Shown here piece after piece: positions 44,327-54,517 of a DNA stretch of 64,000 nucleotides. Origin of the DNA: Paraphoma chrysanthemicola. Its lineage: Eukaryota; Ascomycota; Dothideomycetes; Pleosporales; Phaeosphaeriaceae. Within the stretch, counting starts at the first letter, position 1, and every line of letters starts with the position of its first letter. The notes under the pieces are model-generated. The model was not told where the DNA came from and ran no database searches. It saw only the letters and a list, made by a program, of their open reading frames with translations. Both the position numbers and the translations under genes were made by a program. The DNA is taken from positions 1,218,221 through 1,282,220 of the forward strand of contig JAGMWG010000015.1 in NCBI GenBank assembly GCA_020744225.1. The letters run 5' to 3'.

Positions 44327-45526
44327 TATGGCTTTCTGGGCAACTATAGAGATCACGTAACAGCTTCACTCACATGCTCGACTATGGGAACAAAACATTT
44401 CTTGATCTAAGATTGAATCATTTTACTCCCAGTGTATGGCGGTTTGGAACACTACACTCTGCGTGAGATCAAGACGAAGATTTAGGAACAAACGTGATCA
44501 TCGCTGTTAGTATTTACTAGGCAACTCAAACCAAGAAACAGGTTTCTCGAAGTGATAGTACATGACCTGTTTTCGCGCATTCTCTTCAATTATGATGATT
44601 AAGTTAGGGCGTTGAGCCGAAGCACATCTCCGCTTCCAAATTCTCACTTCTCCTATGCACGAACAAGATTGCGAAAATGTGACCTAGTGTAATTTTCATA
44701 GCTCTGAAACGCTACTTCACTTGTCGCTGGGGTGGAAGTACCGCGACGTACCGCTTTCGCAAATCGTAGGACTGAGACTGGGATAAAGTAATCATGCTAC
44801 ATATATCGCGCTCGGGCCATCGAAACACAGCCCTCGGTATTTGATTAGTGCCGTTGAGCATATTATTTACAGGGCACATGCTTGCAGTGAAACCTTTGCT
44901 CACATGGAACATAGCTTACCTGCATAGTTGGGGTAATTGGCCCTGCAGGTAAGAAGGCTGCCTAATACACACTTACTCAACTGGGCGTTGGCTCAACCTG
45001 ATGGAAGTGCCCTGTCTCGAAAGTAAATGTGAGATCTGCACGACGCTTGTCATTGCCTTCGTAACCATAGTCACTCGAGATCCGACAATGCACGCGAGTC
45101 AGCATTTCAGATATTGGCATTTGCCTGGAGCTGCCGGTTGACGTTGGCCAAGCTGAGCCTGAACGCGAGAGTTGAAACCAGGAAGATCGAATCACACCCA
45201 CTCCATGGTACTCCTTGTCATATACGGCGAATCAAAGTAGAAGAATATCGACAGCCAGCTGCATATTTCCCGTGGCGCCGCAGGCAATGCAATATGGTGT
45301 TGTACTATCTTGTCAAAGGCCATGGACCTGGGTGACAATGAATCGGTAACCTTATTGCGCCAGGAAGTACGAGTAAAGTCCTGTCGATCGCTTCTTCAAG
45401 CACATGGTAAATCGACGTGAGTACGTTGAAGAACATGGTTTGGAAATTATCTTGTGTGCGTCTACTCGTTTGTCCCCGACCTTCAAATAAGCAAAAATGA
45501 AACCATAGCACTCCAGTACTCGATGC
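44327..45526. other. Intergenic, convergent 3' flanks, nothing recognised
   Basis: 1.2 kb between the P450 and hydrolase stops. No frame has recognisable domains and no repeats were seen. Confidence 0.4.
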
Positions 45527-46474
45527 TCATCTCCTCTTCTTTGTACCGTTGGTACTCTTTTCGACAGTCATCACTCTATGGAGAAATTCCGCCTGCTTCT
45601 CAAACACCTCCAAGGAACCATTGCCTGTCAAAATATCCATATGCGCCCTATCCTTTATCGTCACGAATTCCTTGGGTCCTGTGATCGCGTCATAGATCAA
45701 CTTTCTTTGCAACTCGGGCGGTGAAATTTCGTCGTTCTCGCCCGTCATAAGTAAAGCAGGTGTAGGGTCCACGAATTGCATGAGCGCCATGGGTCGAAAT
45801 GCGGCAATGTTGTAGTAGGTCTGAAGCGTTGTTCGAGGGATAAAGCTTGGCTCGATGGATGCGTGACGCTGAATGATTCCTAGCACATCCTCCTTCTGAT
45901 AGCCGGTGCCCAGGCCGGCAGGCTGCTCACCAGTCTCGGTGAGCAGTGGCAAATACATGCACTCGTTGCCAGCTAGCTGTGACTCTCGGTCTTTCATCGC
46001 CTTTGCTAGAACCTGCTTCCACTTCGAGAATTCCCAGGTGGTGGTGGCTGCACAAGCTACAACGGCTTTGGCTCGTTTGTCGAGAGCGGCAGCACATAGC
46101 GCGATGGCACCACTGAACGAGTACCCCCAGAATGCGATTCTGTTAGGGTCGACCAAGTCTCGCCGATGCACTTTGAGGTATGTGAGGGCATCATGGTAGT
46201 CTTCCATATTCTTCTGAGGCTGGGTGTCGTTGCGGGGCATGCCATCGCTCGCCCCAATGCATCTTGGATCATAGCCCAAGACAGTAAAACCGGCTGCATT
46301 GAGATATTGGCCGGCTTCGAAGATGATCATGTCCTTGGTGAGATTGAATCCTGGAGTCATGATGATAGCAGGCCCCTTTGGGGGCCCTGAAAAGAGCCAG
46401 CCACGGAGCGTGAGGCCATCCAGCGTTTTGAATTCGACATCTTCTTTGACGGGCATTGTATCAATAGACCCCAT
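45527..46474 (-). CDS. Polyketide-transferase-like alpha/beta hydrolase
   Basis: Single exon, 315 aa, with an ATG at 46474. The fold marks are TLDGLTLRGWLFSGPPKG, IIMTPGFNLTKDM, VLGYDPRCIGASDG, the elbow FWGYSFSGAIALC, LLMTGENDEISPPEL and a C-terminal DRAHMDIL for the catalytic His. The elbow reads G-Y-S-F-S rather than GxSxG. This group includes the acyl/polyketide transferase of fumagillin biosynthesis and similar stand-alone enzymes next to HR-PKSs. The adjacent PKS has no thioesterase and is divergent across 474 bp. The simplest role is to release the chain from the ACP or move it to an acceptor alcohol. Confidence 0.82.
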   Translation of the reverse strand: MGSIDTMPVKEDVEFKTLDGLTLRGWLFSGPPKGPAIIMTPGFNLTKDMIIFEAGQYLNAAGFTVLGYDPRCIGASDGMPRNDTQPQKNMEDYHDALTYLKVHRRDLVDPNRIAFWGYSFSGAIALCAAALDKRAKAVVACAATTTWEFSKWKQVLAKAMKDRESQLAGNECMYLPLLTETGEQPAGLGTGYQKEDVLGIIQRHASIEPSFIPRTTLQTYYNIAAFRPMALMQFVDPTPALLMTGENDEISPPELQRKLIYDAITGPKEFVTIKDRAHMDILTGNGSLEVFEKQAEFLHRVMTVEKSTNGTKKRR

Positions 46475-46948
46475 TGTGTTTGTAATGATCTTGCTCGTGG
46501 AGGTGATGTGTTGATAGATATTCTACACTTTGAAGACGCGGAGTGTGGACATAATGGAAGGCAAGTCGTGAATTATGGAATGTCACTGCACGTGGATTAC
46601 TTTGGCAAGCATTTCCTATTGGTTACCAATGCCAAGTCTACTTACATGCACATGCATGTAAGCTAATGTAATCGCGCTTTCTGTCCCAAGTGGAACAACG
46701 GAGCTTGGCGCAGACACGGATAAGCATGAAGCCCAATCTGTCATAGCAGTGTTGTGACATGTGAGTTTCTTGGCGTCAGCCTGCTGTAGAGAATGGTACG
46801 TGGTTCGGAGCAATAAACGTCAATACAAAGAGTACGAACAACAGCAGTGTCGACGATTCTCATAAATCTGAACAATACTTACACATTATAAAGACAATTG
46901 AATCATCTCATCTGGAGCTATCTTTCCAAAAGTCTTTTACACGACACA
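46475..46948. promoter_or_regulatory. Divergent promoter of hydrolase and PKS; palindrome and TATA box
   Basis: 474 bp. A perfect inverted repeat with 10-nt arms CTTACATGCA / TGCATGTAAG and a 2-nt centre lies at 46641-46662. TATAAA is at 46887-46892, 57 bp before the PKS ATG. Both are visible directly. Their roles are inferred. Confidence 0.55.
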
Positions 46949-49900
46949 ATGGCCTCCGGATCTAGCGACTCAGACAGCTATGTCGATATCATAACATCAA
47001 GTAACAGCGAGCAGTGCTCCAGCGACGATGGGCTTCCATCGATACAGCATCACGGGACGCAAAAACCCATTGCCATTGTTGGAATGGCATGTCGTCTCCC
47101 AGGCCACAGCAACTCGCCGACCGCCTTGTGGGAGATGCTTGAAAGGGGCGGCGTGGCCAAGAATGAGCCGCCATCCTCACGATTCTCCCTCGCTGGTCAC
47201 TATGACAAAGAGAATCCTGGACGCCCGCGGACCATGAAGTCACCTGGTGGCATGTTCCTTGAAGATGTGGATCCGGCCCTATTTGATGGCCAATTCTTCA
47301 ACATCAGCCGCACAGAATGTATTTCCATGGATCCGCAGCAACGGCAGATGCTCGAGGTGGCTTACGAGTGTCTCGAAAATAGCGGAACACCAATCGAAAC
47401 TCTCAGTGGTACCAACGCTGGTGTGATTGTTGGAACCAACTTCGTAGGTACGTAAAGTTACAGTTTGCTTCCGTCTTTTGCTCAAGAGCCGCTTTTGCTA
47501 ATAAATCGTCAAAGACTATGGTGCAATTCAACACCGGGATCCAGAGAATCGAGCCGAGTCGGTGATGATAGGGCTGGCCCCAGCTCTCATCAGTAACCGA
47601 ATCAGTCACTTTCTCAACGTACATGGTCCAAGCATGACCGTGGACACGGCGTGCTCTGCTGGCCTTGTATCATTGGACGTAGCATGTCGCTATCTTGACA
47701 GTTACCAGTCTGACGCAGTGTTGGTCGGAGGAGTGAACTTGTGGCTCAACCCCGAGCACAATGAGGAAATTGGCATGATGCATGTCGCTCAGTCTGGATC
47801 GGGACGATCAAAAAGCTTCGACGCAGAAGCAGATGGTTATGCCAAAGCAGAGGCGGTGAACTGCTTTTTCATCAAGAGACTTGACGATGCGGTGCGGAAC
47901 GGGGACCCGATCCGAGCTATCATCCGAGGCACAGCTGTAAATGCGTCAGGACGAACTAACGGGATTGCGAACCCCAGCTCAGAATCACAGGCTGCCGTTA
48001 CAAGACAGGCCCTTAAGAATGCGGGGATTAAGGAGGAAGAGTTCTCGAAGACGCGATTCCTTGAAGCTCACGGCACAGGCACTCTCGCCGGAGATCCAGT
48101 CGAGGCCAAGGGCGCAGCATCAGTTTTCAACAAGAGCCGCGACAACGGCCAAGATTTGATTATAGGGTCGATCAAGAGTAATATTGGCCACTCTGAGCCA
48201 GCAGCGGGCCTCTCTGGTCTCTTGAAAGCCGCCATGGTGGTGGAAAGTGGCCAAATTCCAGGAACACCGACGTTCTTCAATCCAAACCCGAATATTGACT
48301 GGAAGAACCTGCGTCTAAAGGCCAGTCGGATGTCGATGCCCTGGCCAAAGGTAGATGCAGATAACATTCGACGTGCAGGCGTAAATTCCTTCGGGTATGG
48401 AGGTGCCAACGCTCATGCCGTGGTCGAGAATGACTCTCGCGGGTTATCCCGGCATGTTTCCTCATACAAGCCGATATCTACAGATTTCTTCGATGATGAG
48501 GATGAAGACGAAGATTATGATGAAGACGAAGAAGCCGGAACGGAAGCCGCTCCCACACTACTATACTTTTCGGCTAACGACCAATCTTCGCTGGACGATT
48601 ATGTCAAGAAATTCAGCTCACATCTGCAAAATCCGCGGGTTTCGCTGGAGTTGGGCGACTTGGCTTATACCCTTTCTGAGCGACGAAGCAGACATTACCA
48701 GGGCGCGGTGGCTATTACCCGTTCCAACCCGCAGTACATCAATGAGAAAACCCTGATCCGCGGCAAACAGACGTCGACCGCACCTCGTGTTGCGTTTGTC
48801 TTCACCGGCCAAGGTGCCCAGTGGCCGACGATGGGTGCCGATCTGATCAGGGATTTCCCTCTGGCCAAGAGCACAATTGGATATCTTGACGGTGTTCTTC
48901 AAAGCTTGCCAAGTCCTCCGTCATGGTCACTCTTGGAGGAGCTGACCGCCAGTCGCAGTGTTGAAGCGATGCGACAGCCCGAATTCTCCCAGCCTTTAGT
49001 CACGGCCTTGCAGATTTGCCTGCTACGAGTTCTAGAAGAATGGGGCATCTTACCGGAGGCAGTGGTCGGCCATTCGTCTGGAGAAATTGCGGCCGCCTAC
49101 GCTGCCAATCTCTTGACCTCCTCTGAGGCTATCAAAGTTGCTTACTATCGCGGTCAATCGTCCAAGAAATCAGAATCCACCGATCGCGTGGGTATGCTTG
49201 CTACCGGCATCGACGAAATGACCCTTGGAGGATATCTTGAGCAGAAGAAAAGCAGGATCCAGATTGCCTGCTACAACAGCCCGAGCAGTTTAACTCTTTC
49301 CGGGCTCGTGTCGGAGCTCGAGGAGCTGCGTGACCGGATTCAGGCTGACGGTCATTTTGCGAGATTGCTCCTTGTGGACCTTGCTTACCATTCCGATTTC
49401 ATGACAGAGATCGGCGACATATATGAGGGCATGCTTCACGAAGACGGCTTGTTCAAGCAGTCGGGTATACCTAGACCTAAAGCGAACAAATCCGTTGCCA
49501 TGTTCAGCTCGGTGACGAGCACGGTTATCGACCCAGACATGACTCTTGGAACCTCGTATTGGAAGCAGAACATGGTATCGCCCGTACGATTTGCGTCAGC
49601 CACTGCAGAGCTGCTGAAGCAGAGCAATGCCGACTTCCTGCTTGAATTGGGTCCTAGCAATGCACTGGCGGGCCCAATAGCGCAGATTAAAAAGGCCTTG
49701 GGTAAGGAAGGTCAGTACACCTCGGCTCTTAAGCGAAACGATGATTCGACCATGCCCATGTACGAAGCCGCAGCCAAACTGTTTTTGGCAGGTGACCAAC
49801 AGGTCAGTTTGGCCAAAGTCAACCGAGTGAATTCGCATACGTCAAAGGTCATTGTTGATTTGCCAAATTATGTCTGGAATCACTCGACACGTTATTGGCA

Positions 49901-52900
49901 CGAGACGCGCGCAAGCAAGGAATGGCGATTCAAGAAATTTATCAACCATGACTTGATCGGTTCCAAGGTCGGATCCGTAGGATGGAATGCTCCCATCTTC
50001 CGAGGTAATATCAAGCTGTCACATTTGCCATGGCTTAGAGACCATAGATTGGGCAATGATGTCGTCTTCCCGGTACGTTTTGCCCACCAATACTTAAGTA
50101 AGCTGGATTGTTCGCTGACTTTTTCTGCGCTTTTCTAGGCCACGGGTTACATTGCCATGGCTGTGGAAGCCATGTATCAAACAGCAATGGTCAACACCTG
50201 GAATCAGAAAGCACCAGAGCGCTACCGTTTCAAGCTTCGCGACGTGAAGTTGCTTCGCGTCCTGGTCCTCGCTGAAGAAAGAGAAACCACAGTCTCTATA
50301 TCACTGACCCCAGTTCGAGGAGGCTCAAGTGCGTCGTGGTACGAGTGGCAAATGTGTTCAGAGCAAGAAGGAGTCGACACAGATTTCATTCACTGCACCG
50401 GTATGGTGTGCGTGGAGACCGACTACAAAGACAGCCCCAAGTCTGTGGAGCCACTACAACTTACCACAAGCTCACGACAGTGGTACAAAACCATGGCAGA
50501 AATGGGCTATAACTTTGGACCAGCCTTCCAAAAACATCTAGCAGTTGAGTCGACGATGGGCCAGCGACAAAGTCGATCAATGGTCAGCTTGGAGGCTCCC
50601 CCTTCTCAGCCAGAGGGTCAGTCTTGGTACCCGCTTCATCCAGCTGTGCTGGATGGGTGTTTCCAAGCTACAACCCCAGCTCTCTGGAAGGGGTTTCTGC
50701 CCCAAGCTGGTGATCCCGCACTCGTGCCTAAGGCTATCGATAGCATGATCATCGAGTCCGGAGGTGTACGCAAGTCTCGCCCGGCAACCGAGGCCGTTGC
50801 CTATGCGTCTGCGCACTTTCTTGGTTCTGGAGATGCCGATAATGCGCGCAACTACAGCACTAGCGTCGATCTGTACGATCCCAAGAATGGTGCACTGTTG
50901 TTCCAGATGAAGGGCCTGTCCTGGGCTGAAATGGATACAGGTGACGAAGAGAATGTTCCTCATCAGTTCATGCACGCAAAATGGAACGGAGACATTGATA
51001 TGCTAATGGAAGGCGAACAAACCTCGAGCACAACGTGGTTGGAATCGAAGACGTTGCAGCAGCTCATCGATCTGGTGGCGCATAAGACTCCAGAACTTAG
51101 CGTCTTGGAGGTCAATCTGAGTATGCTAGATGGCTCAAATTTCTGGTTAGAGCAAGCCGAGCACGAAACCGACAACCCTGTTCGAGCTGGCTGCTCGAAG
51201 TATCACTTTGCCGTCCGAGACCCAAAAACCTTGATTCAGGCCCAGGAACGATTCAATTCACGCGCCATAACCCCACAATTCCACCTCATCATGGACGTCA
51301 AAAGGCCTGCGACAATTGCTGAAGAAGACAGTATTGATCTCGCGATCATCAACCCAGGACAGGACGATATGGGTGAAGTGGATGGATTCATTCGCAGTCT
51401 GGCTCTATCTGTCCACGAGGGAGGATACATTATCTCAAAGGGGTTCCCACACGTCGACTCGCTGGGAAAGACATTTCACCTGAGCAACAATATCAGCATC
51501 TGCCGCGTGGAAAAGCAGACCAAGACTGCGTTGGCAATTGATGAAGAAGCAGAGGCTGCCCCAAGGAACGTGACTCGAGTCAGCCTTTTAGGTGGTGCTG
51601 CTCAATGCCACATTGCGGAGGATGTATCGAAGCTGTGTGACGATCTCGCCTCCCATAAATGGCTGCTAGAGCACTCTTCCAGCCCTCTGGAGGATATTTC
51701 CTCCAACGCTGGTATCGTCATTGTTCTGGACGAGCTCTTCTCCTCTACCATGGAGAGCATCGACGGGAAGCAGTGGGAGCTGCTTCAGCATCTTGCCAGA
51801 GTGCAACGACCATTGCTCTGGGTGACGAATAGAACTACTGACCCTACCCGCGCTGCCGCCGTCGGATTTCTGGCCACGATCCGTGCGGAGGAACAAGTGC
51901 CGTTCTTCACGCTTGATGTCGAAACTAGCATTGAACGTACAGCCATCGACGCCATCTCGGCCTGTCTTGGACGGGTCTGGGACATGACAGCTGCCAAGAA
52001 GTTCGACCCGCGTGCAAGCACCGACTATGACTTTGTGGAACGTGGCGGAATCATACTCGTCAGCCGCGTTTATCGAGACAGCGACCTCACTTTTGGTCAG
52101 AGCGCTGCCCATGGTGACAGGAAAACCGAGGTTGTTGAAATTCACAAGAGTGACACCATGATCAGGTCGCGCTGCGAGAAGGTAGGCGACATAGACTCTG
52201 TGCATTACGGCGAGATAGCTGCGGAGCCTTCGCCTTTGCTCGATGGCATGGTTGAAATTGACGTCCGTGCCGCTGGTATCAGCTACAAGGATGTAGTCGT
52301 CACTCGTAAGTATCACCCAAGTCTCATACAATACGGTATCAATACTCACGCATGCACAGTGGGTACCGCTCCTGGTGACGAGACTGCTTTAGGCCACGAG
52401 GCTGCAGGTGTGGTTACTAAGGTCGCCCAGGGTGTATCGTGGCTGTCAATCGGGGATCGTGTTGCGGTCTTTGACAAAGGATGCTTCGCGAATCGCATCC
52501 ACACCAAACCCGCTCGCGTCCATCGCATTCCCAATTCTATGACCTTCGAAGAGGCAGCGACTATGCCCAGCGCCTTCATCACTGCTATCCACGCCCTGTT
52601 AGACCAGGCCGACTTGTCTTTTGGCAAGAGCGTCCTCATCCACTCCGCAGCTGGTGGCGTCGGTCTTGCCGCTATCCAAATCGCTCAATTCGTTGGCGCA
52701 GAAGTCTACACCACTGTCGGCACGCAGGAAAAGAGAGAATTTCTCAAGTCCAGGTTTGGTTTGGCCGACGATCGCATTTTTAACTCGCGCGATGCTGAGT
52801 TTGGCGACCACATCTTGTCCGCTACCAATGGAAGAGGTGTTGACGTCATTCTAAACTCCTTGACTGCAGACATTGTGGACGAGTCGTTCCGAGTTCTTGC

Positions 52901-54517
52901 AGACGGAGGCACGATGGTGGAGCTTGGCAGAAGAGACATTTTGGATCGCAACAGTTTGCCACTGGCTTCTTTCGACCGCAACAGCGCCTTCAGAGTCGTT
53001 GATCTCTTCTCCGAAACAACTAGCGATGCTCTTGTGACCAGATTGATGTCGAAGCTGTTTGAACTCATCGGAGGTGGCTTCATAAAGCCCATCACACCCG
53101 TCCACAAGTTCGCGTGGAATGCCATTCCCGCTGCCTTGCAGTTTCTGCGACCAGGAACCCACATCGGCAAGGGTGTACTAACAGAAGACAATGAGATAGC
53201 AGTTCCGGTGAGTCTTTCTGCTGGGGACGTCGTTAGGATGATCCGATTCGCTGACTTGAGCCCATTAACAGATTCGACGAGCGCCAAAGAGCCTTTGCCT
53301 CCGCGCCGATGGTTGCTACCTCATCGTCAGTAGTCTCCGAGGTCTCTGCGGAGGTCTCGGGGTCTATCTGGCTCAGCAAGGCGCGAAACATCTCGCAGTC
53401 ATGTCGCGTAGCGGCTATGCGGACGAGAAATCTAGACTTGTGATCAAACAGATCAATGCACTCGGCTGCAACATCGACCTGCTGATAGCGGACGTGACAA
53501 ACGGAGACGCTGTCACTAAGGCTATGCAGAGCACGACAGTCCCCATTGTCGGTATCATCCAGGGTGCCATGGTTCTTCGGGTAAGTCCCCGCGAAGACAT
53601 TCCGTAGCCTACAGCGCACACATCAGCTGACCATGATATCACAGGATCGTCCTTTCGAGTCCATGACGCTCACTGAATATCACGAAGCTCTTCAGTGCAA
53701 GGTTCGCGGAACGTGGAATCTGCACAACGCAGCTGAATCGCTCGGTCTAAACCTCGACTCCTTCACGATGCTCTCGTCTCTTTCTGGTATCATTGGACAC
53801 GTCGCTCAAGCCAACTACGCTGCCGGAAACGTCTTCCTCGATGCATTTGCCGCCTGGCGACAGGCCCGCGGAATGCCAGCCTGCTCCATCGACCTGGGTA
53901 TCAGCGAAGACGCCGGCGTGATCGCTGAGAGCGCGAAGCTGCAGAGTTCGACCGAGAAGCGCATGTTCCGCAGCCTCAACGAAGGTCAATTGCGCAAAAT
54001 TCTGTACTTTGCGATGCTTCAGCAGAAAAAAGCGCCATCGACAAATGACGTTGCCACCATCGGCGAGCTAGCTTTCAGCCCAATGGTGACAGGCTTGACC
54101 TTCCCACAGCCCGATGACTCCGCCCTGAAGAACGATGCGCGTTTCTCACCGCTCTTCAGCAGCAATGGGGGGTCCAAGGATACGAAATCTGGTGGCGAGC
54201 ATGCCAACGCTGATGTTCAAGCCTTCTTTTTATTGCTGCGCACAGAATCAGCCGACTCCGCCTCGAGACTCAAAGCTCTCATCGACGTGATCAATGGATG
54301 TTTCATGCGTATTCTTCGGCTGGATGAGCCAATGGATGCAGAACGACCTATCAGCGTCTACGGAACAGACTCCTTAGCTGCTGTTGAGGTTCGTAATTGG
54401 GTAAGGACGGAGTTAGGTTGCCTTGTAACGACTTTGGACATTATGACTGCGAGGTCTTTAACGTCGTTCTGCGAGAAGATTCTCGCAAAGCTTTTGTCTA
54501 TAGAGGTAGCTACATAA
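46949..54517 (+). CDS. Highly reducing polyketide synthase (KS-AT-DH-ER-KR-ACP)
   Basis: Six exons: 46949..47447, 47515..50072, 50139..52305, 52360..53207, 53272..53580 and 53645..54517. All joins are in phase, giving 2417 aa. KS from about 39: VDTACSAG (Cys213), EAHGTGT, SNIGHSEPAAG. AT: FTGQGAQWPTMG and GHSSGEIAAAYAA (Ser687). DH: DHRLGNDVVFPATGY (His1010) and HPAVLDGCFQA. The stretch where a C-methyltransferase would sit is short and has no SAM-binding GxGxG, so no methylation is expected. ER: SAAGGVGLAAIQIAQ (about 1840). KR: nucleotide loop VSSLRGLCGG (two Ser where relatives have Gly) and NYAAGN (Tyr2185). ACP: YGTDSLAAVEV (Ser2370). No thioesterase. An acidic run (DDEDEDEDYDEDEE) lies between KS and AT. 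The in-frame intron at 52306..52359 is easily missed. AT-rich RIP sequence begins at the stop codon. Confidence 0.95.

Noticed and set aside
36240..54517. tox-box sites (ATCTCNCGNA) expected if the bANK protein binds like TOXE
   Set aside because: I scanned the cluster promoters by eye and found no convincing match. A computed motif search would be needed before claiming one.
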